Positions 45,228 to 57,249 of a DNA stretch of 64,000 nt are shown one piece after another. Origin of the DNA: Malania oleifera (Eukaryota > Streptophyta > Magnoliopsida > Santalales > Ximeniaceae); NCBI RefSeq assembly GCF_029873635.1, contig NC_080423.1, forward strand, positions 101,618,991 through 101,682,990, given 5' to 3'. A program made the translations under genes and the position numbers. The notes beneath the pieces are model-generated. The model worked only from the letters and a program-made list of their open reading frames with translations. It ran no database searches and was not told where the DNA came from. Position 1 is the first letter of the stretch; each line of letters starts with the position of its first letter.

Positions 45228-47033
45228 TGTAAGAACCTAAATTGTGATAGGTGGGTTTAATTAATTAAATGAGGGGTAAAAAGGTAAATTAAGCAAGCCT
45301 TGTCGATGAAGTCTTAAGGATACTCGGCGACGAGTTTCAAGGGCTCGTCGACGAGGAGAAGCCGAGGGGTTTCAGAAATTTAGAAATCTCAGGCTCGTCA
45401 ATGAGGTCATGGTCTCGTCGACGAGAAGATTATAAGGCCTCGTCGACGAGGACGCAATTCGTCGACAAGAACGGTTGAGTCAAGGGTATTATAAATAGAT
45501 ATTTTCATTACTTCTCAGTTAAGAAATCTCATTTTCTCTCTCTATCTCTCTCGAACCTCTTCCTACTCTTCATCTTTCTAGATTTCTTCACCGTGGGAAA
45601 CGAGAGTCGTAAATTCAAAGTTACCACGAGGATCGTGGAAGGATTCTCTACAAGTTTTACGAATCGGATTTTCGGTTCCGGCATTTTCGGGTTTTGACGA
45701 AAAACCGAGGTAATGCTCGATTTTCATTTCTGTTCTAGTAGTTTTGTAGAGAATGGAGTCATGAGTATATTCTGTACTGTACGTTGTAGGTTTTGGAACT
45801 CGGTTCGCTGTTTAGGGACCTTGGAGTTCGGGATTTGCTATTTAGGGTAAAGGTAAGGGGATTTAGTTTATGTCGGTTATTTTTTAAATTAGACTCAGTG
45901 GAACTGTGATCCACGGTCCTATGTGCATTTTGGTTACTTATTTGGGGGGATCTAACGGGTAAAACTATGGGGTTTTCATGATTACAGTTTTGGGAAAAAG
46001 GGGGTATTGGGTTGCATCCCTGGTTTTGTTGGAAAACCGTATGTATATGATGATTTATACTGTGTAATAGGGATGACCATGCCTTGACTTTATTTAAACT
46101 ATATATGTTTGGAAAACCATGATTTTAGATTGCCAAATGGGCGTGGTATGTTTGGTTATATGAGCATGCATAGCTGTGTTTTGTGGAATGCAATTGGAAC
46201 TAGGTTCTGAGTTGTTCCAGGTACTGAAAGTGTCCGACTCTATATCTGCGAACGTATGAAATCGTTAGGCCATGTTTGGCAAGAGTGTCACTCTCTATAT
46301 CCGAGGGCGTGAGCCTTACCGGCTGATCACCGAATGGTGTGGATCCACCAGTTTGTGCTGGTACGATGCCATGGGAGTCTGGGACTAGCCATGTGCCAGT
46401 AACACCGTGTACTGTGGGTTGGCTACGAGCTGACGCAGGGTATCGCAAGCCGGCTTCGAGCTGAAAAGTGTGACGACACCGGGTTGCTTGATCATGTGTG
46501 TGTGTGTCTGTATGCACTGTTGTGAAATTAGTACTAGAATTGTATTTAACTGTGTATGTGTTGTATATCATGATAACACTCGAATGTCACACACCGATAT
46601 AACTTGTATTCTTCCTTACTGAAAGGTGTCTCACCCCTACTGTACATACATATTTTTAGATCCTTCGGGTAACCGGAGCTAGCTTCTTGGTGTAAGAACG
46701 TAGTGGTCGGTGTACCGCGGATAGCGCTTTGGTAAGTGCTAGGACTTTTGTTCTCGGGTTGTTATTTTTGGAATATGGTTGATAATCGGGTTATGTTTTG
46801 TGATATGAAGCTTGGACTCATGTCGTATAGACTCTAGTATGGTACCAATTATGTATAGAATGACATTTTTTCGCTGCGTGTATTCTATTGTATATGAATG
46901 TATATGCCTGGGAACCCCACGGGGTCGAACCCTTATTCATTGTACTATATCTTTGGATGATTTTATTGGATACAGAGACATGTTAGATTACATTATCACC
47001 CCTGGGTTCTATTTCTAGGTTCGGGGCATGACA
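45228..47033 (+). mobile_element. Solo LTR, Ty3/gypsy (chromovirus-like), with TCGTCGACGA repeats
   Basis: The 1806-bp element runs TGTAAGAACCTAAATTG...TTCGGGGCATGACA between GATAT (45223-45227) and AATAT (47034-47038), a near-matching 5-bp duplication. It contains CTTACTGAAAGGTGTCTCACCCC (about 46615), typical of this LTR class. At 45300-45470 it carries repeated GCTCGTCGACGAGG-type palindromes. No protein-coding remnant. The minus-strand 123-codon frame is chance. Confidence 0.75.
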
Positions 47034-47114
47034 AATATCTTAGATATTATAACATAAATGCCTGATAATAGATAACAAATGTTAAATTTTGATTTTTATG
47101 TGCTTGGTGATGAT

Positions 47115-47812
47115 TTAGAGTAAGTATGGTATCGTTGCTATTTCTTATTTTCTGTTTCTATTTTTTCATAGTGAAAAAACAGATTATAAAAAGTTATTTG
47201 TTTCTGTTGTCAGTTTTCTATTTCTATTGTTGGTTTTCAGTAGGTTTTTAAAAAACTGAAAATCAGACTTTATGATTTTTACTTGTTTTGGGAACCTATT
47301 GTCAGAAATTTTAATATCGAAAATAGTTTTTTTGAATTAAATTATTCATTTTATTTTTTTGAATTAAATTATTCATTTTATACATTTTAAAAGTTAAAAT
47401 CAATATTAAGTGAACATATAAATTTAAATATAATTAAAATAAAAATAGACATAAATTTCAAAAAATAATAATAAAGCTATTTACAAAATACTTTTACTAT
47501 TTTTCAATTGTTATGTCTAATAAATTTTTTATTGTAAAGTAAATTTTGATAGTAGAACAATTAAGTAAAATAATTATAATAAATTTTATTTTTATTATAG
47601 TAATTTTTTAATGTGTATTATTTGCAATTTAATTATTTTAATCATTTTTTTTATTTAAATATGAAAATGAACATTTTTTAATTAAGTTTTTAAGTTATAT
47701 CAGTTTTATAAATGTTAATTAAACAGATTGCTGGTTTTAATTTTTAATTTTTATTTCTAATTTTTTATTTTATTTTCTTTAATTTTTTATAGTGATATCA
47801 AATGACCCCTTA
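47115..47812. mobile_element. Non-autonomous TIR element, copy 1 (about 700 bp)
   Basis: Ends AGTAAGTATGGTATCGTTGC and (reverse) TTAAGGGGTCATTTGATATCAC match the ends of the copy at 55080-55747. Internal blocks are shared: GTTGTCAGTTTTCTATTTCTATT, TTTTCAATTGTTATGTCTAATA and TAATTATTTTAATCAT. No ORF. The transposase superfamily is not determined. Confidence 0.62.
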
Positions 47813-48478
47813 ACTTTTACAGCTAACAATTGCCAAAAATTTAGAATTTTCAAAAGCAAGATCTTTTGGAAAAGTTATAAATTAATCTAACTCAATCTTT
47901 CCAACTAGAAACCATAGCAATAACTACAAACAACAATTATTAATCACAATGCCAAACAGGCCTTTGCAACTTAGTCATAATTGACTTTTGAAATTTTATT
48001 AAATTTTTATGATATACTGACCATAAAACTTGAACCACTACTAGACACTCATAAACACAATTTGAGATTTGCTAACTACGGAATTGCTAAGGATTATCAA
48101 GGATTGAATTTTGTCAAAGTACTAATTACAGCCTTTGAGATACTAAATCAAATTTTACATATGAGAACAAAACAAGAGACTCTCCAACTCCAAAACCACA
48201 TCTAAAAAAAATTAAATTTAAATTTAAACTTTTAGAGTTTAATCATCAACCAAAGCTTTTAAAAATAAAAATTAAATTTAATATACTGATATACAATATT
48301 AATGGCAATAATATTAAATCACATGTCACTCACAGAAGGCAAATCCCTACAATAGTTTATCAAAATTTTCTTCTCAGAAATCTTTTTTTTTTTTTTTTTT
48401 TTTTTTGAAAAAAAACCCCTTTAAACTTTTACTTATATAGACTAAGCCCAAACCCTTAGAGAGCAGTGATCTTTACAT

Positions 48479-48744
48479 TAGGGGAGAGCATAATTCAATT
48501 TTAACCTAATCGATTGAATTCGGTCAATTGGGTTTGATTTGGTCAATTGGGTTTGATTTGGTTTCAGAATGGGATAAATTCGGGTATTCAATTTTTGGTT
48601 CGATTATGGAAAAAATGTAATTTAGTTAACCAAATTACTCGAATTTTAATTAATTAATAATTAAATATAAAATTATTAAATTATATTATTTTAAACTTCC
48701 AATGTTCCATTCAGTCATTCCCATTTTGACATACAAATTATACA

Positions 48745-48798
<54 letters not shown>

Positions 48799-48970
48799 CT
48801 ATAATTAATTTTAATTTTATTTAGTTAACCAAATTACTTGACAATTCGGTTCAGTTTGGTACGATTCGGTTAAAGAACTCAATTCAGTCGGTTCGATTAT
48901 GAGGTGAGGTTAACAAAAAAAATTCGATTAATTGGCTGAATTTGTTGAACCAACCGATTGCACGCCCCTA
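48479..48970. mobile_element. hAT-like MITE, copy 3
   Basis: The left end TAGGGGAGAGCATAATTC faces the right end GATTGCACGCCCCTA. Flanks CTTTACAT (48471-48478) and CTTTATGT (48971-48978) match at 6 of 8 positions. The interior shares AATTCGGTC/GGTTCGATTATG words with copies 1 and 2 and holds a long (AT)n run. Confidence 0.72.
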
Positions 48971-49073
48971 CTTTATGTAACAAGATGTTTATATGGTCCT
49001 CCTTTTGAGATTAAGAACTAAAAATGGTTTGCACCAGATGCAATGTAATGAGCAAAAAAGTTATGCTCTCTGT

Positions 49074-49377
49074 TTATTCCTAGGCGAAGTATTTTTGAAA
49101 ATATTACATTGGCTTAAGAAATGGTTTAGTCTTTGCACAAAAAAATAGTTGGCGGCAATGTGATGATAAAACTAGATATGGCTAAGGCTTACGATAGAGT
49201 GAATTAGAATTTTCTTCTGGAGGTACTTAAGACTTTTGGTTTCTTCGAGAGGTTTTGCGTGCTCATAAAAAATTGTGTGGAGTCTCCATGGTTTTCTATT
49301 TTGATAAATGGAATCTTTAAGGGGTTTTTTCAATCTACAAGAGGCTTGTGGTAAGAGGATCCTGTGATGACCCAAAA

Positions 49378-49408
<31 letters not shown>

Positions 49409-52400
49409 GTACAATAATAATAAAATAATAAAAATGGTCATTAAGTTAATATCAATACAGAAGTATTTTTCTGTAGGATCTTTGATTCCATGTTTGATGC
49501 CTAAAAAAGACTTTGTCTAAGCAAGTGCTCAGAGACCATTGCGGCTCAATCGCTCCCTAAAGGTCGGCCTGGTCAAAATGAAATTTCATAGAATAAACAG
49601 GATAGACACTGTTTGTACACGTAAATAAGTATATATACATAAAATGGTATTTTGATAAACATAATTTGTAAAAATACACAATAAGATGATAATAATATAG
49701 GTATCATATGTGGGGCCCACAAGACTATGTGGGGTCCACATAAGTCCCGAAACCACAAGACACTATTTATATACGTAAATAAGTACATAAAATAATGTTT
49801 TGATTGATATAATTTGTAAAAATATATGATAAAATAATAATAATATAAGTATCCTATGCGGGGCCCACAAGACTGTGTGGGGCCTACATAAGTTTCGAAA
49901 CCGTGTGGAGGTTTACACGAGTCTCGAAGCTGTGTGGAGGTAATAAAATCGTATAAAGATTATTGGAGTTACGTAGGATCCGTTTGGGTCTCGAAGTGGT
50001 GTGGGGCCCACAAGACCATGTGAGGTCCACATGAGTTTTCAAAATTCAAATTTAATTCTTATTCAAAAATAAATAATAAAATAAATACTAAAAATGGTTC
50101 AAAATTAATAACAATGATAATAATAATGATAATAATGATTAAGAAAAATAATAAAATAATAAAATAATAAATTAACTAATTGATTAATTAATTAGGTAAG
50201 TGATTAATTAAAAATTTATTTAATGGGAATGGTAACAAGCACTCCCACATGGCCTCCATCCCCATCCCATACTCAACCCATACCTTGCCCATCTTTTGTC
50301 CATTCTTTAATTTTAAAAAAATTATAATTTCATCCATCTCCCCACACTTTTATAAATTCCATTTCTTCCCCAAGATTTTCCAATAAATAGGAAGCTCTCA
50401 ACACTCATTTTTCACAACAATTTTCCAAGAAAGAGAAGGATTAGTGAGTGAAAGAATTTGTGCTGGAGAGAGAATTTTTGAATAAGTTCTCAATCACCCA
50501 CTCTTTCCGATCTCATTTCTTAAAGATAGTTACAGTGTTCGTAAGGAAGAAGGTAAGTAAATTTTGATTATGTTAGTTTTTTTTTTTATTTAAAATTTAT
50601 ACCCGAGTTTATTTTATAAGTAAATTTCAATTATGTTAATTAGTTCCACAAAATTTCCATAAGTTTATTTTTTACGCATATTTAATTATACTAGTTCTAT
50701 TTTTAATATACTTGCATCTATTTTTGGGTTAAGAAATGTTCTACTCCCCTCGGGTAAATTTTCAGCATTTCTTTCTATTCAAAAATATAATTATATATAT
50801 TTTTAACACAAAAATTGTGTGGCATGAGTTTATTTTTACGTTACATTTTTTATGAAAATATGAGTAAAGATGAGATTTTTACGATATTATTTTAAATTGC
50901 ATAAATTAAATAAGATGATTTTAAAACCCCTTATGGCAAAGAAAGTTCAAAGTTACAGATGCTCGGTACCGCAGCTTAAAGTTTATATGGATCAGAGTGC
51001 ACCCATACTATTTACAGAGTGGTTATTTATGTTAGTGGATTTCTCCTAAGTACACACCTGGTTCCGGACCAGGACTTAATAAGGAAAATCTCACTTAAAA
51101 TTATATACGTTGATTTAGTTTGGTCGGCCAGCCAGCTAAGTCCAGTCTTCGGACCGCACAATCCAGTCATGGGAGTAAACATGACTTACGGCAAATAGGC
51201 CTAAGGGTGGTTTTTATAATATATGTTTATACATATTTAATTACGTGTACAAAGTTACTGATGATTTGAAGGAAAAGTGTAAGTTTATGTGAAAAAGATC
51301 ATTTTGGTGCTTAAATGACGATCTAAGGAAAACATATAAGGAAAAGTATATGTACGTTTATCATTAAATATTTTTACAGTTTTAAAGTTAAAAGTTTAAT
51401 TTAACAGTTATAGTGTATAATTATAAAATTTTACTGTTGTAATTAATGACAAAAGTTTTATGCAGAAATTTTTAAATTTATATTTATTCTAAAAGAAATT
51501 TTGAAGTTATAGTATTAAATATTATTTTACAAATTTTTTTAAAAAAACTCATTTTGGCCACACACTAATAATAATCTTATTTACTTACTGAGCGTCGTCT
51601 CACTCCAATCATATTTTTATTTCAGATAACTCTGAAGGGCATGTCGGAAATCAGGCTTAGCAAGCATGTAGGTGGGGATTAGAAAAATAAAGATTTATTA
51701 GAAATATTAGTATGATGCCAGATATTTATGCTTATGTAATTTTCTTCTTTTAAAATAAGTGATTGTAATATGGATAATTAGTACTCTAGTTTAATAATAA
51801 TCGAGTTTATTTTGCTTCCGCTGTAAATTAGTAGTAAAAAGTTAATATCCCAGACCCTCCGGCGTCGGGGTGTTACAGATCCACTATCTCCTTATTTATT
51901 CATCATAACGGAGGAGGTTTTGACAAGGTTACTTAGGAAAAACTATGAGACTGGTCGGATTGGTAAATTTAATCATCCGATTGGGACCCCATTGGTTTCG
52001 CATTTGTTATATGCGAATGATATTCTTATTTTTGTGAATGATGGGAAGAAGTCTATGAGAAATTTAGTTTACGCTCTAGAAAGGTATGAGAAGTGGTCGG
52101 GTCAAAAAATCAGTAAGACTAAGTTAGCGTTGTTCCTCTCAAAATACATCACTCCTGTTAGGAAGCGTGGTTTATTGAAAATCACGGGTTTCATGAAGGT
52201 AAATTCCTTGTTTCATATTTGGATGCGCTTTTGGTGTCTAGAAAATTGTCTTCCATAACATTGGAGCCTCTTGTGGAGAATATTAGAAAGAAAATTGTAG
52301 GGAGGAAATCTAAGTTGCTTTCGTAAGGTGGAATATTGATTTTATTAAGACATGTGTTGTCTAGCATGTCTATTCATTTGATGTTTGTTATTAAGATTTC

Positions 52401-54294
52401 GCAAGTCACATATTCTCGCATTAACTCTCTTCTTTCAAATTTTTTATGGGGAGAGGAGAAAGATAAAAGGAAGATTCATCGGCGCTCTTGGGGGAAAATT
52501 TGTAAACCTTCCTCAGAATGGGGTCTGGGCTTGAGAGATCTTAAGGAAGTTCAGAAATCTCTTCTTATGAAATTTGTCTTCATATTGCTCAATTCTAACA
52601 ATCTGTGGGCAGACTTTTTCAGAGCTAAATATTGCAAAAATGATCATTTACTAATAAGGAAGGGGAGACCAAATGACTCTCAGTTTTGGAAATCAATTAT
52701 GACCACCATTCTAGAAGTTACGGATAATGTTAAAATTTTGGTGAGAGGTGGGAACTCTTCTTTTTGGTTCGATAGGTGGCTGTCATCATTCTCGTTATCT
52801 GTGAGCACTGAGGATATTTTGAACAAGAAACTGTGTATTAAGGATTGCTGGCTAAATAATAATTGGAACTCTGATTTAGTATGGGAATTGGTTGGTGTTG
52901 ATAAAATAAGGGAAATTTTGCAACAAGTGCCGGCAGGTAAAAGTGGGCAGGATATTTTTGTGTTGAAGCCTGCCCCAAATGGTTACTTTTCTACAAAAAC
53001 GGCTTAGGAGGCAGTGAGGAGTAGAAGTGATAATTTTTTGTAGAATGACTAGTTTTGACATTCTTTATTACCCAGAAGAATCTCAATGTGTTTATGGAGA
53101 GTTTGGTTTAAATGCTTGGTTGTAGATGATAGAATTAAGACCAAAGGAATATCGATGGCTTCGGCTTGTGATTACTACGTTAAGAGAAGCCAGGAAAACA
53201 TTGATCATATTTTTTCTTTAGGAGAGGTGACTTCAGAGGTTTGACGTTGGGCTAGTGTGGCATTGAGGATTTCTTTCCAATGATCTCTTCCTTGGAAAAA
53301 TAAAATGGCAAATTGGTTCCACCATGCAAAAAAATCGTCTATTAAAGGTATTTTAATCTGGTTGATTCCATGCTTGATTACATGGTGCTTCTGGAATCGA
53401 AAATGTAAAACGAGAATGGAAGGAGTTTATCAAAGTACAGATCAGATGTGGAGAAGTGTTTAATTTTGGGTTAGTTTTATTGTTGAGAGCACCATTTCTT
53501 TTCAAAAATTGAAGAACTCGGACATTAAGATTTGAATGAGTTTCAAATTAAGCATCAGGGAGTTTGCGATAGGTTTGGAAAAATTATTTCATGGGTTAAA
53601 CCTCTAATACGGTGGATAAAACTTAATTGTGATGAGAGTTGTAGGGGCAATCTGGGTACTTCAGGAGGTGGATGAATTATTCGGGATTGCCATGACATGG
53701 TAAAAGCGGTTTTTTCAAGTTATTTTGGCAATGATACAAATAATAGTGCGGAATTAAAAGCAATCAGGGAAGGAATACGTTTGTGTAAATATTTGCATTA
53801 TGTTAATGTGATTATTGAAAGTGACTTGCAAATTGTAGTTGATTGGTTTCGAAAAGGTAGATGTACTTTGTGATATCTTTGGGAATTTTGGGAGGAGCTC
53901 GTGGTAGAATTAGAAGGAGTGAATGTCATGGTGATGCATCAATATAGGGAAGACAATAGTGCGACTGATTTTCTTGCTAAAGAAGGAGAAATGAGAAACA
54001 ATTTAATTTACAAAAAACAGCACCTTCTACCACATTATCTGAAAGGTATCCTTCGGATGGATAGGTGGGGTCTTGTTTCCGTTCGTCATTAATTCATCTC
54101 TAGAGTTTCGTTTGGTGTATTTCGTTTTGTTTTTGGTTCTTTTTATATTTTTATCTCATTTGTTAGTTATGTTTAATTTTATTTGTCCTAATTTGGTTGG
54201 TTGATTTTAACTTGTAACCACGGTATTTCTCCTCCAAAAGTGAGGGTTTATTAATAAATAAATGGAGGTACCCTAAAAAAAAAAAAAAAAAAAA
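49074..54294 (+). mobile_element. 5'-truncated L1-type LINE with poly-A tail, split by a solo LTR
   Basis: The 13-bp duplication TTATGCTCTCTGT at 49061-49073 and 54295-54307 brackets the insertion, which ends in a run of 20 A. It starts inside the reverse transcriptase (FIPRRSIFENITLA, then MIKLDMAKAYDRVN). It is interrupted at 49363-51877 and resumes DPLSPYLFIITEEVLTRLL. The catalytic box reads YANDILIF instead of YADD. A zf-RVT region follows (RINSLLSNFLWGEEKDKRK), then an RNase H domain (LNCDES...NNSAELKAI...ESDLQIVVDW...NSATDFLAKE). Several in-frame stops (for example just after AYDRVN) show it is dead. The last domain is typical of plant L1 elements. Confidence 0.88.
49363..51877 (+). 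mobile_element. Solo LTR, Ty3/gypsy-like, nested in the LINE, with 5-bp target duplication
   Basis: The 2515-bp element runs TGTGATGACCC...GGCGTCGGGGTGTTACA between GATCC at 49358-49362 and GATCC at 51878-51882. It interrupts the LINE exactly in its GDPLSPYLF codons. It carries the CTTACTGAGCGTCGTCTCACTCC block near 51590. At 49690-50040 it has repeats of GTGGGGCCCACAAGAC/GTGGGGTCCACATAAG. No internal coding region is left, so it is a solo LTR, younger than the LINE. Confidence 0.88.
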
Positions 54295-54513
54295 TTATGC
54301 TCTCTGTGTACACAAAGTTATGACCTTTGAATTTAGAAGCTAACTACATAATGTCTTCATACAACATGGAGCAGTCTCAAAAATAAAATCTCGTATTCAA
54401 GATATCTTGTAAAATGACTCTTATCTTAATGCATTTTCCTCATTGATTTTGCCGTGTAGGTGACTCATAGCACTGCATAATGGGAGAGGTCATTCTGGAT
54501 TATATGTGGAAGG

Positions 54514-54626
54514 TACCCATCCTCAGTTTGGATTGTTGGCTGCAACTCACCTGCATGAAGCCGGAATCGCTAGTAATCGCCGATCCTACCTAGTGCCGGA
54601 AGGTCAAGGAGTAGGTAACTCATTCC
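54514..54626 (+). pseudogene. Nuclear plastid DNA: 16S rRNA fragment joined to a 23S rRNA fragment
   Basis: 54514-54582 (ACCCATCCTCAGTTTGG..., then CTGCAACTCACCTGCATGAA, then GCCGGAATCGCTAGTAATCG) matches the 3' region of plastid 16S rRNA. The TGCATGAAGCCGGAATCGC form is plastid rather than mitochondrial. Directly after, 54584-54626 (CCTAGTGCCGGAAGGTCAAG, then GAGTAGGTAAC) matches a plastid 23S rRNA segment (CCCAGTGCCGGAAGGTCAAGGAAGTTGGTGAC). Several differences are C-to-T or G-to-A at CpG sites, as expected of methylated nuclear DNA. It is not a functional rRNA gene. Confidence 0.75.
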
Positions 54627-55079
54627 TTGTTTTGTTTCTATTGCATTCTTATTTCATCGTATCACATTTTGCTTTGTGATATTTGAGAAAATGGGACTAC
54701 AAAATAATTGACGGCGAGAAAAGGAAGAGAGGGAATTGAGAAGTTAGGGCAAAATAGGCATTTTAAAATGCCACCGTAATGCCAAATTGGATGAACACCG
54801 AATTGACAAGAAAATAAGAATCATTTTTCTTTGCCTTTTAAATTATTATTATTATTTTTTGTAAATAAGCACTTTTCTATAATATGTCAAATGACATTCA
54901 TTTGTACGGTCACTTATTATAAATGATAAGGGCTATAAGCAGTTTTTTCTTTTTGATTGCTACTAAACGATATCTAAAGCTAGGGCATATCTTTAAAAAA
55001 GTGAAAAAATAAAAATAAAAGTAAACAAGAAAACATTTCCAAGTAGAGTCATAATTAAGTTTTCTTGACGTAAAAGACC

Positions 55080-55747
55080 TAAGGGTTTGTTTAGTATCAT
55101 TGCTATTTTTTGCTTTTCATTTCTATTTCTGCATGGTAAAGAATCGACTTATAAAAATTTCTTTGTTTATGTTGTTAATTTATGTTGTTAGTTTTCTATT
55201 TCTATTTTCTATTTTTTTGTGTTTATAGAAAAATTAAAAATTAGATTTTATGACTTTCAGTTGTTTTGACAATCTGTTGCCAGAAATTTAACATCCAAAA
55301 TTATTTCTTTTTGATTCAACCATTCGTTTTATGCACTTTAAAATAAAAATAAAAATAAAATGATCATATAAATTTAAATATAATTAAAATAAAAATAAAA
55401 AAATAATAGTAAATACCATTACAAGATATTTGTACTCTTTTTCAATTGTAATGTCCAATAGAATGTTTATTTTAGATAAAATTTGAAAGTAAAACAATTA
55501 AGTAAAATAATCAAAATAATTTTTATTTTTATTATACTATTTTTAATATGTATTATTCTGTAATTTTATTATTTTAATCATATCTTTAGAATATTATTTG
55601 ATTTAAAAAGAAAATGTGTGTTTTTTAATTAAAATTTTAATTTGTTTTAGTATTATAAATATTAATCAAACAGGTTGTCAATTTTTAGTTTCTATTTCAG
55701 ATTTTTTATTTTTATAATTTTTGACAATAATACCAAAGGATCCCTTA
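55080..55747. mobile_element. Non-autonomous TIR element, copy 2 (668 bp)
   Basis: Terminal inverted repeats TAAGGGTTTGTTTAGTATCATTG and (reverse) TAAGGGATCCTTTGGTATTATTG agree at 17 of 23 positions. The interior is homologous to 47115-47812 along its length. No ORF, and no clear target duplication. Confidence 0.68.
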
Positions 55748-55970
55748 GATATCTAAGTGTCTATTTCTAATAACATTATGGCACATGTATTTCTACTAGT
55801 CAAAATGCACCCAACATTGGTGTATCAAGGCTACAAATTTTAATTAATCATATTTTATTATGGGAGGCACTATTGACACTTTAAAAATTCTCACCAGCAA
55901 GCTATCATATTTTCTCTTGTAATGAAATGATGAAGTTCTCTCTCTAAAAGAAAATAAAGGGGTAAAGTTG

Positions 55971-56200
55971 CCCCCCGGGCATTGGATCAGTGGAAAGAGC
56001 GTGCTGGGGATTACCGCTTGATGGTGAGGTCCTAGCTCAATTCCTATTGCTTAATCAAATTCTGCTTTATTCCTGCGGGTTGTGGAAGCGACTTCCATAA
56101 GCGTGGGAATAATTTGTGTACCCCGAAGACACTGTCATAATTGGATGAGTCGGGAGAGCCAGGACACACAACGTAATCTTAAAAAATAAAAAAATAAATA
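55971..56200 (+). mobile_element. SINE with perfect 20-bp target duplication
   Basis: An identical 20-bp stretch (AAAATAAAGG...AAAGTTG) lies at 55951-55970 and 56201-56220 and brackets 230 bp. The body begins CCCCCCGGGCATTGGATCAGTGG, resembling a tRNA-like 5' end with a box A (GGATCAGTGGAAAGAGC). A box-B-like AGGTCCTAGCTCAATTCC lies about 45 bases on. The 3' end is A-rich with TAAA repeats. Perfect duplication, length and Pol III-like boxes make a tRNA-derived SINE the best call. Confidence 0.82.
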
Positions 56201-56220
56201 AAAATAAAGGGGTAAAGTTG

Positions 56221-57249
56221 TCATTTAATACATTATAAAATAGGGCAAAGAAACTTGCTTCCCCCTCCTTGAAAGTTTGCTTAAAAGAGGTTAATTAATC
56301 TCAAAGGAAGTTTCAAGGACAATTCTATTTGTATTTGTTCTCTCTAAAGTGCAAATATATGCGTTAAACTCCACATTTCTATCATCTTATGACACATGAA
56401 AAATCTTATTTTAAAAGGGTAAAATTTAGTAATACCTACTCACTTGTTTAGAAAATGATACTCCACCCTCTCATTTTTTTTTTTAAAAAAAAATTACACA
56501 AACACCTTAGGTTCACTTTTATTGACAAAATAAATTTTTGGTTAGTTGGTCGATAGTCAACTATTAAGTTTAGTGAAAAAAATTAAATTTTATCTTTAAT
56601 AAAATAATAATATTATCCTTCCATTTTATTTTGATAAGATAAATTAAGAAAAGGACATTAATTTAACAATTAAGTTGAAAAAATTGATGAGTACAATATA
56701 TTTTGAAAATTAAACTTATAAGTGAATTGAATGCCGAATGACTAAGTCAGGTCAATTAGTTGACATAAGCATGCCAACATAATTGAATTATTATTTTTAA
56801 AAACTAAAATTATGAAAAATAAATTAATAATACAACTAATTTAGAAAATTAAATGACAACATATTTTTAACAAATAAAATATAGTTTAAAAAATTGATTT
56901 GGATTAGACTATTGGTGGGTTTGTTACTTGCTTTTTTGGGTTTTGTTGAATACTATATTTAATAACATAAAAACTTGAATAAAATTTAGAAAATTCAAGT
57001 GAATTGTCCAAGACAGACAACCAATTAATAATAATTTGAGTTTTCTTTATCAATTTAGCATTCATATTTTACACACAAAAGAACTAACATCCCATTTTAT
57101 AATTTTAATTTATAAAGAACAAATTTTACAATTTTACTTTATCATTTTTTTAACATTATGTTTGATAAGTTATTTGAGTTTAAAAGTATTAAATTATATT
57201 TTATTTGTTTTATGATGTGTTCAGTCATTAATTTTTTTATGAAAATTAC
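56221..57249. other. AT-rich intergenic DNA
   Basis: No ORF, RNA gene or bounded repeat recognised. Words such as GGTTAGTTGGTCGATAGTCAACTATTAAG echo, in inverted order, sequence at about 60108-60150. Confidence 0.35.

Noticed and set aside
46200-46571. 123-codon minus-strand open frame
   Set aside because: It lies wholly inside a solo LTR with clear boundaries, and has no homology or codon signal.
54514-54626. Functional ribosomal RNA gene or organelle contamination
   Set aside because: Only about 110 bp of two different rRNAs are present, with CpG-type decay and nuclear repeats on both sides.
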